Shown: positions 34,465 through 42,343 of the stretch, piece after piece
Numbering within the stretch: the stretch's first letter is position 1
Layout of the letters: every line of letters begins with the position of its first letter
DNA from: Prosthecobacter fusiformis
Lineage (GTDB): Bacteria > Verrucomicrobiota > Verrucomicrobiia > Verrucomicrobiales > Verrucomicrobiaceae
Reading direction: 5' to 3'
Length of the DNA stretch: 64,000 nucleotides
NCBI RefSeq assembly: GCF_004364345.1
Contig: NZ_SOCA01000010.1
Coordinates: 1 to 64,000, forward strand
Notes under the pieces: model-generated
Seen by the model: the letters and a program-made list of their open reading frames with translations, nothing else
The model's database searches: none
What the model was told of the DNA's origin: nothing
Made by a program: the position numbers and the translations under genes

Positions 34465-35733
34465 ATGAACATGAAACTTACCCTGCTTACCGCCCTTTTG
34501 TGTGTGCTCACCACCGCCACACCTGCCGCAGACGAGCCATTCCGGCCCGAAGCAGGGAAGTTTCCCCCTTTGGAAAAAGCGCACACCTATCGGGGCGAGC
34601 TGGTATTTGTGGACCACCCCAATCGCCGCGGCAGCCTCCGCGTGCAAGGGCAGGGCGTATTTCGCCGAAACGATCCGCATCCTTTCGCCATGCTTCCTTA
34701 TGGTATGGTCCGCTATCATGGCGCACCGGCGGATCTCCGGGATATTCCGCTCGGCACCGTGCTGCACGTCCGGGCCTATCTGCCACCCGACCCGAAGATC
34801 TCCTCCGTGCCTGTGCTGCCGGTTAACAACAAGGATAAGGATGCAGATCACAGGCGTGGTGTGGGTGTTGCACCCGCCGAGAACCACGTCCTCCTCCTTG
34901 AGGACGAGCCCAGCCATTGCCAGCGTGAGGGAATGGTCTGGAAGCTCAAAGAATTGGATATCCAAAGCAACGAGGGGATGATGATTGCCACCCGCGAACC
35001 GAAGGCTGGGGCAGACGGCAAGACCAAAGAGGAAACGCTGACCTTCGATGCGGCAACTCGCCTCTGGCGCGGTCGCGAATGTCTCTCGCTTGCGGACATG
35101 ATCAGCGAGGGCCTCTGGCCTGCCAGCGGCAAGAAGTCGCTCGATGGCCAGGCCGTCCTGCTGGGGATCACCTGGAAGCCAACGCTAGGCGGAGTGTTTA
35201 CCCGCTTTCACATTTCAGACATCTGGCTGGATGACACTGCCATTCAACGCGCCGCCCATCTCCAGGCTGAGACGCACAAAGCATTCATTCGTAGCCGCTG
35301 GGTGCCAGGTTGGGTAGATGCCGTCGAGTATGGAAAGTTCGGTCGCGCGACCGTGACCGCCACCTTGTTCGGCGGCATGGATACCTCCCTCTATGCCGAC
35401 TTCAAGAAGGGTAGCCGGGTTCTGATGAATGGGGCAGAGAACACACTGAAGCATACCGAAGGGGGCACTTCCGGACCCTCACAAATGGCTTCACAAGGGT
35501 CCATTCTCGAAGTCACAGACACGTCTAGAGACGCCCCTCCTCTTGGCAGCAGCGGCATCCAAATCCGTTTTGAGACAGACCTCATTACCGAAGGCATCCG
35601 CCCGACTCGAGTCGTCCGCATCCGTCCCACAAACTGGCCCGATTTCCACATGCCCCGAGAGGAATACCTCGACAGCGGAAAATTCAGCCACGAAGACCGC
35701 TTCCCGACGCCCGCCATCTTTCCTCAATACTGA
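34465..35733 (+). CDS. Secreted protein of unknown function, paralogue B
   Basis: A 422-residue close copy of the 32089 product. The signal peptide differs (MNMKLTLLTALLCVLTTATPAA), but the mature protein keeps nearly all motifs: DEPFRPEAGKFPPLEKAH, RGELVFVDHPNRRGSLRVQG, PYGMVRYHGAPADLRDIPLG, SHCQREGMVWKLKELDI, WRGRECLSLADMI, EYGKFGRATVTATLFGGMD and EDRFPTPAIFP at the end. Divergence is largest at the signal and around residue 115-125 (RRGVG versus SGAG). An alternative ATG is two codons downstream. Two expressed-looking copies flanking an LRR gene suggest duplication with retention. Function unknown. Confidence 0.8.
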   Translation: MNMKLTLLTALLCVLTTATPAADEPFRPEAGKFPPLEKAHTYRGELVFVDHPNRRGSLRVQGQGVFRRNDPHPFAMLPYGMVRYHGAPADLRDIPLGTVLHVRAYLPPDPKISSVPVLPVNNKDKDADHRRGVGVAPAENHVLLLEDEPSHCQREGMVWKLKELDIQSNEGMMIATREPKAGADGKTKEETLTFDAATRLWRGRECLSLADMISEGLWPASGKKSLDGQAVLLGITWKPTLGGVFTRFHISDIWLDDTAIQRAAHLQAETHKAFIRSRWVPGWVDAVEYGKFGRATVTATLFGGMDTSLYADFKKGSRVLMNGAENTLKHTEGGTSGPSQMASQGSILEVTDTSRDAPPLGSSGIQIRFETDLITEGIRPTRVVRIRPTNWPDFHMPREEYLDSGKFSHEDRFPTPAIFPQY

Positions 35734-35753
35734 AGAACCGATGAATGCGGGGT

Positions 35754-36107
35754 TTATACAAAAAACGTGTCCTCATGCGCATACGGCGGGGCGCAGCAGC
35801 AGAGGAAACGTAGTGTCTGCGTGGCGGTGATCTGGTGCCAAGTGCCGGGCGGGATGAGGATGGCATCACCGGGGGCCACGGGTTTTTCTTCGCCATCGAT
35901 TTCCATGGTGCCGGTGCCTTCCAGGATGAAATAAAATTCTTCGCTCAGCTTGTGAAAATGGCGTTCGGTCGGCTGCCCTACAGGGACGGTGGCCTCGGCC
36001 AGGGACTGGTTTTGCACGGGGGCATTGGTCCGGTCCAGGATGCTGCGGATGGTGCTGCCGTCCTTCGTGGTGAAGGGTACTTGTTCAGAAAGGGAGTTGA
36101 TGGTCAT
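35754..36107 (-). CDS. Cupin-domain protein
   Basis: The product is 117 residues from the ATG at 36107 (MTINSLSEQVPFTTKDGS); the frame is open to 36251, but that part runs into the divergent SDR. It is a single cupin: PTERHFHKLSEEFYFILEGTGTMEIDGEE gives the first motif (H.H...E), and PGDAILIPPGTWHQI gives the second with its His, so a full metal site is present. Related proteins include mannose-6-phosphate-isomerase-like cupins and small dioxygenase-like proteins; the substrate is unknown. Cytoplasmic. Divergent from the SDR at 36157 with only 49 bases between, so both promoters must share that gap. Confidence 0.87.
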   Translation of the reverse strand: MTINSLSEQVPFTTKDGSTIRSILDRTNAPVQNQSLAEATVPVGQPTERHFHKLSEEFYFILEGTGTMEIDGEEKPVAPGDAILIPPGTWHQITATQTLRFLCCCAPPYAHEDTFFV

Positions 36108-36156
36108 GCGGATGCACGCATGGTCAGTCAGCGTGCGCCTCGCGCAAGTCCTTCGC

Positions 36157-36966
36157 ATGAACTTTGATACCCAACATTGCCGGGCCCTGATCACGGGCGC
36201 ATCCTCAGGCCTCGGTGCGGAGTTTGCCCGCCAGCTTGCGCCTGGAGCCAACGCCCTTTTTTTGACGGGGCGTCGTGTAGACGCTCTGGAGGCCGTGAAA
36301 GCTGAATGTCTGGTGCTGAATCCGGCCCTAAAGATTTATCTCCATGCCTGCGATATCGCTACCGATGAGGGCAGGGGGACCTTGCTGGAAAGCGTGCGTC
36401 AGAATGGTTTCCAGCCCAATCTGCTGATCAATAATGCCGGGATGGGTGACTATGGCACAGTGGCCAGTGCAGAGGCAGGAAAGCTGCGTGCACAAATGGA
36501 TCTGAACATGACGTCCCTGGTTCTGCTGACACACGCCTTCATTCCGCTTCTTCAGCGGCCCGGCGGCATCATCAACATCAGTTCTCTGGCCAGTGCGCTC
36601 CCCCTTCCGGCGATGGCTGTTTATGCGGCCAGTAAGGCTTTCGTCACCAGTTTTTCGGAGGCCCTGGCGGTCGAATTGGCTCCAGAGCGGATTGTCGTCA
36701 CGTGTGTCTGTCCCGGCCCCACACCCACCGGGTTTGGCAAAACGGCCCGCCGCCCCGAGGGGGAGGATACAGATCGCGATGGACAGGACTTCTTGCGTAT
36801 CCTCCCGCAGCAGGTCGTGGCTGAAGCTTTGAACGCTTTGCATTCTGGCAAGGCTTGTGTTTACCCTGGCCTGGGAGTCAAAATAGCGTCACGACTTTTT
36901 CGTTATCTACCTCGTACACTCCTGCGTCCTTTGTTGCGGCGTCGGTATGCCAAAGGTACAGTCTAA
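36157..36966 (+). CDS. Short-chain dehydrogenase/reductase
   Basis: The product is 269 residues from the ATG at 36157. It is a classical SDR with the cofactor motif ALITGASSGLGAEFARQLA (TGxxxGxG), then ACDIATDEGRG and LLINNAGMGDYG (NNAG). The catalytic set is Ser in INISSLASALP, YAASKAF (Tyr-x-x-x-Lys), and the following PGPTPTGFGKTA. It oxidises or reduces a hydroxyl or keto group with NAD(P)H; the TGRRVD region after strand 2 favours NADP. The substrate is not deducible. It resembles the DltE/YqjQ-like SDR group. The GH75-like gene begins 24 bases later on the same strand. Confidence 0.92.
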   Translation: MNFDTQHCRALITGASSGLGAEFARQLAPGANALFLTGRRVDALEAVKAECLVLNPALKIYLHACDIATDEGRGTLLESVRQNGFQPNLLINNAGMGDYGTVASAEAGKLRAQMDLNMTSLVLLTHAFIPLLQRPGGIINISSLASALPLPAMAVYAASKAFVTSFSEALAVELAPERIVVTCVCPGPTPTGFGKTARRPEGEDTDRDGQDFLRILPQQVVAEALNALHSGKACVYPGLGVKIASRLFRYLPRTLLRPLLRRRYAKGTV

Positions 36967-36990
36967 AAATTTCACCCCCTTTTTTCTGGT

Positions 36991-38667
36991 ATGTTTAAGC
37001 GCCCCGATCCCTCTCTGACGCCTATGGACCAGCGCGGTCCCAGCCCCTGGCAGTCCAAGAAGCAATCTCAGCGTGGCAGCGTCTTGGGAAACCTCATTCG
37101 CTTCCTGCTGCTGTCCATCATTGCTATTCTGCTGGTGCTGCCGTTTACCCCTTTTGCAGGAAGGATCAAAAATGGGCTCAAGGAACTCATTGCCGCCGCC
37201 CAGGAGGAGCGTACCAAGATCATCACCCAAGAGGTGGAAAAGCGTGTCGAAGTGCCCACTCAAATCATCAAAGAGGTGGTCAAGGAGGTCATTAAAGAGG
37301 TGCCGGCACCGCCGCCGCCTCTGCCTGAGGGGTATATTCCTCGCAAGGAAGTGGATGTTTCCACTTTCTACAATGGCATCACTATCGAGACCGAATTGCT
37401 GACAGAGCAGGGGACCTATGCCAGCCTTGAGCGGTTGGATCCAGATGCCTACAAAGCCGAATTCAAGCTCTCAGTTCGCGTCCCCAAGGCCAATCAGGAA
37501 TTGAAGGAACTTTCGCGGATCAATTCACAGTTGCCGACCCTGCTGCCAGGACTCCAGGCAATGCTGCCGACGGCCAAAGTCTCCGGATTCTACCATCGGC
37601 TGTATGAAAACAAGACGAACGGCATTCAGCGCGATATCACCCGTCTTAACCGCATTCTTGATCGGCATAATTTCTTCGATTGCGAGACGATCCTGGAGAT
37701 GACCCATCCCACCACCAGCCGCAAGGTGCTGCTCATCCAGTCCGAGATGGATGTCGTGGCCGACGGTTCCGATGGGGATCGTATGGCGACATTGGACGAG
37801 TACATCTACATGTCTGATTATTATCAGCCGTTCACCAGCTATGCGTGGGCTAAAAAAACTCAAACACCGAATCCGCTCCTTGCGCGCTGGGAAGAGCGTC
37901 TGAAAAAGGCCAAGGAACAGTTTAACGTCAAAGGACTCAGTGCTGACCGTAACCGTGAACTCAAAGCGCTCATCAGCCAGCTGGGTCTTGAGATCGGGGA
38001 AATGAAGGCCCGCAGCAGTCTTATTGCTGAAAAGGATCCCTTCATCGTTCTTTCCCTCCTTTTCCGCGGTTATCCGGCCAATAAGCACACGCCAAACATG
38101 GGGGATTATGCTGTCGTGATTCATGAGGGAAAAATGTATCCCGCCATCTGTGGTGACTATGGACCCAGCCAAAAGATGGGTGAGGCCTCTCTCATGATGG
38201 CCAAGACCATCAATGCCAAAGCCTCTCCCTACCGGCGGCCAGAAAGTGATCTCAAGGTAACTTATGTTGTCTTTCCAGGCACTGCTGAAAAGCCCAATAG
38301 CCCGCCAAACCTGGACCGCTGGCATGAGAAGTGTGCTTCTTATCTCCAGGAGATCGGAACCGACAATGCCGGTCAAATGCTTCATCGTTGGGAGGATCCC
38401 TTCAAAAAACCTGAGCCTCCCCCTACGGCTCTCGGTGGTGTTGCCACCGATCCGGCCACCACGCCTCCTGCAACTCCAGGTGTGGATACGACCGCTCAGC
38501 CGGGCGTGGGCACTACCCCCGCAGCAGGTATGCCTGCAGTTCCTGCCCCAGCGACACCTCCACCAGCGGATTTACCGGCGGTACCTGCCACTCCCACAAC
38601 TCCGGCCTCTCCTTCTACTGGTGAGTCTGGAGTTACTCCTGTTACTCCTGCTCCCGCCAATCCTTAA
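36991..38667 (+). CDS. Membrane-anchored GH75 (chitosanase)-like protein
   Basis: A 558-residue protein. A hydrophobic anchor sits at about 33-55 (IRFLLLSIIAILLVLPFTPF), then a charged helix with KEVVKEVIKEV-type repeats (about 75-105). A domain with GH75 chitosanase hallmarks follows: VLLIQSEMDVVADGSDGDR, and later GDYAVVIHEGKMYPAICGDYGPSQKMGEASLMMAKTIN with TYVVFPGT, matching the fungal chitosanase pattern 'vVv.ngk..yaifGD.GP...iGEaS..la'. A Pro/Thr/Ala tail (470-558) is probably a disordered linker. It would face the periplasm. The substrate may be a glucosamine polymer, but catalytic residues were not verified. Confidence 0.7.
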   Translation: MFKRPDPSLTPMDQRGPSPWQSKKQSQRGSVLGNLIRFLLLSIIAILLVLPFTPFAGRIKNGLKELIAAAQEERTKIITQEVEKRVEVPTQIIKEVVKEVIKEVPAPPPPLPEGYIPRKEVDVSTFYNGITIETELLTEQGTYASLERLDPDAYKAEFKLSVRVPKANQELKELSRINSQLPTLLPGLQAMLPTAKVSGFYHRLYENKTNGIQRDITRLNRILDRHNFFDCETILEMTHPTTSRKVLLIQSEMDVVADGSDGDRMATLDEYIYMSDYYQPFTSYAWAKKTQTPNPLLARWEERLKKAKEQFNVKGLSADRNRELKALISQLGLEIGEMKARSSLIAEKDPFIVLSLLFRGYPANKHTPNMGDYAVVIHEGKMYPAICGDYGPSQKMGEASLMMAKTINAKASPYRRPESDLKVTYVVFPGTAEKPNSPPNLDRWHEKCASYLQEIGTDNAGQMLHRWEDPFKKPEPPPTALGGVATDPATTPPATPGVDTTAQPGVGTTPAAGMPAVPAPATPPPADLPAVPATPTTPASPSTGESGVTPVTPAPANP

Positions 38668-38693
38668 GCGGACTTGCGGCATCAAATAACGCT

Positions 38694-39083
38694 TTAACCC
38701 GCCCACTGATGTCGCCCGGAAATCTGGGCGAATGCTTTGGACAGCGCACTGTTGAGCTCCTCCAGAGTGGCCTGTTCTAGCTCAGGTGACAGCGCCATGG
38801 GGGAAGTGGCTTCCAGGATAATGCTGGTGGTGGGCTGGTTTTGCCAGTTTTTGGCTGGAACTGGGGCAGGTTCTTCAACAGGAGGAAGCGGCTCAGTTTC
38901 AAAAAGATTTAACGTCGCTTGTGTTGGAGAATTGCTAGGTCCGATGTCCTCCAGGGCTTTGATTTGCAGATCCAGCTCCTGGCAGGCTTTTTGCAAGGAG
39001 GCACGCACGGCAAGGAGCCGAGCACGCACCACAGCGAGGTCATCGTCGGGCGCGGTGAGATCTGGCAAGGCAGGCAAAGTCAT
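38694..39083 (-). CDS. Small protein of unknown function
   Basis: The 129-residue product has no signal peptide. The N-terminal half forms a likely coiled coil (DDLAVVRARLLAVRASLQKACQELDLQIKALEDIG). A Pro/Thr-rich linker follows (EPLPPVEEPAPVPAKNW), and a C-terminal helix (SPELEQATLEELNSALSKAFAQISGRHQW). No family recognised. It is convergent with the GH75-like gene and divergent from the ferritin-like gene, whose 190-base promoter region is AT-rich (AAATTTCAAAATTTATATAATG). Possibly a structural or adaptor protein, but nothing more can be said. Confidence 0.55.
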   Translation of the reverse strand: MTLPALPDLTAPDDDLAVVRARLLAVRASLQKACQELDLQIKALEDIGPSNSPTQATLNLFETEPLPPVEEPAPVPAKNWQNQPTTSIILEATSPMALSPELEQATLEELNSALSKAFAQISGRHQWAG

Positions 39084-39274
39084 GAATATTTTGAAATTTA
39101 AACGCTGATTCCATAAATTTCAAAATTTATATAATGTTTTGAGGTGCAATTTAGTACTTGCCTGCCATTGCCGAGGACTTGGCTGTTTGATGTGCAGATC
39201 AACGACAGGTAAAAAATGCCAGCTTGTCCGCACCTTTTGACTTGGGCTTGTCTCCGGGCATAAGGCAAAGTGAA

Positions 39275-40714
39275 ATGAACGTCATGAGCGCATTCAACTA
39301 TCAGCCTTATCATGGTCTGCCACCCCTGGCAGGGCTGGCCTCATTTGAGGATGCGGCGCAGCCAGGACTGGGCGTGGAAGAAAGTGTGGACCGTATCAAG
39401 CGCTATCACTTTTCCCTGAAGAGGCTCATGCAGATTCTCCAGGCCCGTCTTACCGCAGAGCCGCTGTATGAACTGAAAATGGCCTTTAGCCTGCATAGCC
39501 ATTATTGTGCGGAGCATTGCACCGCCATGAGGGAGCGTGTGGCGGAGATGCGTACACCGCCTCTCGGGTTGGAGAAGATACCAGATCCGCATCTGGAGAC
39601 ATTGTATAATGAGATCCAAAATGCGCCGGATACTCAGGCTTTGATCATAGGCCTTTATGAATACGCTTTCCCGTCTCTTTTGCGGGGGCTGCGGCGGCAC
39701 ATGGAGCAGACAAATCCTTTGAGTGACCATCCCAGCCTGCGGATTTGCCGCTTTGCAGCACTGGAAATGGAAGAGACGGTGCAGTATGGAAAGGCGGCCG
39801 TCGCATGCCTGGTCACGGAGGAATACCGTCAGCAGCATCAGCCATGGACGGACTGGTTACAGAGCCTGCTGGAAGCGGCCGGTGACCTGGATGGATCACA
39901 ACAGCGTACGATTCTAGTTGGCCAGCCGGTCTATAGCCAGAATCCACCGGTGTATAGCCACGTGCCAAAACGCGATGAGCGCTTCCCTGACCCTTATAAT
40001 ATGGGCGTGCATGCCGAGGAGTTTTTATACGACCCTCGTTTCCAAAGCCGGGACAAGACCCTCATGATGTATTACAAGCGGCTACGCGAGATCGATGTGC
40101 CGGAGATGATGGCCACGATTTTAACGGAGACGTCAGGCAAGCCTTGGGGATATTACAAAGACATGACCCGCCAGCTTTGGGATGAGGCGCGCCATGCGAT
40201 GATGGGAGAAGTGGGTTTTGTGAAATTAGGCATCGACTGGCCCCAGCATGTGATGGTGAACTTCACTTGGTCTCTCGGGCTCAATACCCAACTTCAGCCC
40301 TGGGAGAGACATGCGGTGCTCTATTTCATTGAGCAGGGCCTGATGACAAAGACAGGCAAGCGCTTCGAATGGGAAGTCGGAGCAGATTCGGGGGACTCAC
40401 TCAGTAAACTGTTTCAAGACTATGACTGGGCGGATGAGGTGCTACATGCCCGTATTGGCCGTGACTGGTATGTGAGCGCCTTTGGGGACCAGAAGGAGGC
40501 CATTGATTTTGGCAGTTCCTGCTGGAGCAAAGTGCTCAGCAATTGGAGCGCCTGGAAGGAGGAGGGAAAGACCCAGCATCGCAATTGGTGGCCAGGTCTT
40601 TATGCGAGCTTTTGTGAAAGGCAGGGCATCCAAGCTGATCCGCTTGCCCTTGAATTTGCTACCACCTATGAGGCGACACGGGCAGATTTGGAAAAGCTTG
40701 CGGCCAGTTCTTGA
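39275..40714 (+). CDS. Double ferritin-like diiron candidate of unknown function
   Basis: The product is 479 residues from the ATG at 39275 (39284 is an alternative; the frame opens at 39224). Two helical-bundle halves have the ligand spacing of ferritin-like proteins. The first has YELKMAFSLHSHYCAEH, then YEYAFPSLLRGLRRH and LEMEETVQYG. The second has MATILTETSG..., QLWDEARHAMMGEVG, ERHAVLYFIEQGL and DWADEVLHARIGRDW, which give E, DExxH, E and DExxH, a full diiron set. No signal peptide. Members may be oxidases, peroxidases or desaturase-like. The protein is far longer than a ferritin, and I know no named family. Confidence 0.6.
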   Translation: MNVMSAFNYQPYHGLPPLAGLASFEDAAQPGLGVEESVDRIKRYHFSLKRLMQILQARLTAEPLYELKMAFSLHSHYCAEHCTAMRERVAEMRTPPLGLEKIPDPHLETLYNEIQNAPDTQALIIGLYEYAFPSLLRGLRRHMEQTNPLSDHPSLRICRFAALEMEETVQYGKAAVACLVTEEYRQQHQPWTDWLQSLLEAAGDLDGSQQRTILVGQPVYSQNPPVYSHVPKRDERFPDPYNMGVHAEEFLYDPRFQSRDKTLMMYYKRLREIDVPEMMATILTETSGKPWGYYKDMTRQLWDEARHAMMGEVGFVKLGIDWPQHVMVNFTWSLGLNTQLQPWERHAVLYFIEQGLMTKTGKRFEWEVGADSGDSLSKLFQDYDWADEVLHARIGRDWYVSAFGDQKEAIDFGSSCWSKVLSNWSAWKEEGKTQHRNWWPGLYASFCERQGIQADPLALEFATTYEATRADLEKLAASS

Positions 40715-40764
40715 GTTGTTAAGCCCTCTTTGACTTGTTAAAGGATGACCGGATGTCAGGAAGA

Positions 40765-40780
40765 TTTCCTTCGAAGGAAA
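40765..40780. repeat. 16-bp perfect palindrome after the ferritin-like gene
   Basis: TTTCCTTCGAAGGAAA is a perfect 16-bp palindrome in the 145-base gap before the HrgA-like gene. Single-stranded it would fold into a 5-6-bp stem with a UUCG-type loop. It lacks a clear T tract, so it is either a weak terminator or a dimer-protein binding site. Confidence 0.4.
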
Positions 40781-40859
40781 GATGATTGATCTGTTTCCAT
40801 CTTGACCAATAAGGTTTATCTCCTGCATTGTCCGATACCCTCTGTCACTCCGCTGTGGA

Positions 40860-41810
40860 ATGAACCTGCGCGAACAACTTCGAAACATCCTCCCGGACAT
40901 CCTCCCTGATGACCCTGAAGAGGCCATTAAAGGCACTGAGCTTATCCGCCTGGTGCGTTTGCGTTTAGGCGATGATTACAGCGATGCCACTTTGCGGTAT
41001 CACTTTTCCATCCTGAGCTATGATTCCACCTCCCCCATCGCAAAGGTGGACCAGGGGCAGGGTTATTATCAGCGCCTCAGCAAGCCACATCTAGCTAACG
41101 GCACTGGCCGCTTCCTTTTTGGCGGTGAAGTGGAGGGGGATGTCTTGCAGTCACGCTTTCTGCGGCTGCTGACCATTTATGAGCGGCTCTGTCTGCTGCG
41201 CTCTCATTTCCCCTTCCGTCTGAATGGTCGTGTGGATACGCCGTTGGATGAACGCGGGTTTTGGGACATTCCAGACTTGGTCACGGCTGAGTGGGATCTG
41301 GAAACAGGGGCGGATGAAATCACTCGTTTTGATTCTGGAATGCTGGACCTGCGCCGTCATCTAGGTGGACCCGAGGTGGGGCTGAGTGGAGTGCAATTGA
41401 AGATTGGGCTCACCCTGGACAATTACACGGCTGAGTTCTTTCAGGCGCTCAGCGCGACGCGCTGGACTTTGCAGAGCGAGCTCGTCATCGCCGAGCCATT
41501 GAATGACGAAGCTCTGGTGGATGCTTTACGCAGTCTGGGGAACCAGTTTGGCGTGGGCATCAGCAGCCTTGGCATCAACAGTGCACAACTGGATGATCTG
41601 CCGAGCGCCGCAGACCTGCGCGCCATGAGCGCGGCGGAATTTGAAATCGTGCAGGGAAAGCTGCGTATCCAAAAGATCACCGTGCCTGCGCCACGTCAGC
41701 GCATTGACTGGACTTCACTCTCAGCTTTGCGGAAGAAACATGAATGTGTTTCAGATCTCGTCCGCTGGTTGAGCGAGTGCCTTCACCAGCGCAAGCCGGA
41801 GTGGAAGTAA
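40860..41810 (+). CDS. HrgA/COG2958-like protein with winged helix and nuclease-like fold
   Basis: The 316-residue product has no signal peptide. Residues 18-70 (EEAIKGTELIRLVRLRLGDD, YSDATLRYHFSILSYDSTSP, ...QGYYQR) look like a winged-helix DNA-binding domain. The C-terminal half has RGFWDIPDLVTAEWDLE (an Asp-rich strand), VQLKIGLTLDNYTAEFFQALSATRWTLQSEL and LGNQFGVGISSLGIN. That order resembles the HrgA/COG2958 group ('fPD.vgv... elKi....FfQAvS...Wa... fGiGv..l'), with D and QxK residues as in PD-(D/E)xK nucleases. Some HrgA genes lie beside restriction systems, but none is present here. Nuclease activity is inference. Confidence 0.55.
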   Translation: MNLREQLRNILPDILPDDPEEAIKGTELIRLVRLRLGDDYSDATLRYHFSILSYDSTSPIAKVDQGQGYYQRLSKPHLANGTGRFLFGGEVEGDVLQSRFLRLLTIYERLCLLRSHFPFRLNGRVDTPLDERGFWDIPDLVTAEWDLETGADEITRFDSGMLDLRRHLGGPEVGLSGVQLKIGLTLDNYTAEFFQALSATRWTLQSELVIAEPLNDEALVDALRSLGNQFGVGISSLGINSAQLDDLPSAADLRAMSAAEFEIVQGKLRIQKITVPAPRQRIDWTSLSALRKKHECVSDLVRWLSECLHQRKPEWK

Positions 41811-41827
41811 TACAGCCGGCTCCTGGC

Positions 41828-42295
41828 TTACAACAACCCCTGGGTGTCATTCAATTTGGCACCTGTGAGGATGATGCCTGATTGCACCGCGTTGGTGAGA
41901 TTGGCGGCGATCAAGTCGGCGTCCGTGAAATCGGCCTGGCTGAGGTTGCATCCGTCCAGACGTGCACCGGAGAGATCGGCACCATTGACCTTGGCTCTGG
42001 TCAGGTTGGCTCCGCTCAATGTCACACCCGCAAGATCGGCTCCGCGCAGGTCGGCTTCAGTCAGGTTTGCCCCTGTAAAAGTAGCACCACTGAAGTCAGC
42101 TCCCGAAAGATTGCTTCCACTGAGGTCCGCGCCATCGAACACCGTGCCGACAAACTGGCCGCGAGAGAGGTTAAGACCAGACAGATTAGACTGACTGAGG
42201 TCCAGCCCCGTTTCATCCAGTTGCTTACCTTCGGTGCCTTCGGATTGCAGCCAGAGTTGATGCGCTTCGACTTCTTGAGGTGTGATGGAGGCCAT
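41828..42295 (-). CDS. Pentapeptide-repeat protein
   Basis: The product is 155 residues from the ATG at 42295 (MASITPQEVEAHQLW; the frame opens at 42331). From about residue 32 it is a run of A(D/N)LxG-type pentapeptides: LDLSQSNLSGLNLSRG, GADLSGSNLSGADFSGATFTG, ANLTEADLRGADLAG and so on, with about 20 units. They form a right-handed quadrilateral beta-helix. Most such proteins are of unknown role; some (Qnr, MfpA) protect gyrase by mimicking DNA, but this short, Ser/Thr-rich form shows no special sign of that. Convergent with the HrgA-like gene, 18 bases apart. Confidence 0.92.
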   Translation of the reverse strand: MASITPQEVEAHQLWLQSEGTEGKQLDETGLDLSQSNLSGLNLSRGQFVGTVFDGADLSGSNLSGADFSGATFTGANLTEADLRGADLAGVTLSGANLTRAKVNGADLSGARLDGCNLSQADFTDADLIAANLTNAVQSGIILTGAKLNDTQGLL

Positions 42296-42343
42296 GGGAG
42301 AATGAAAAACCGATTTGGGGGTGTTGTGCAAACTTAAAAAGCA

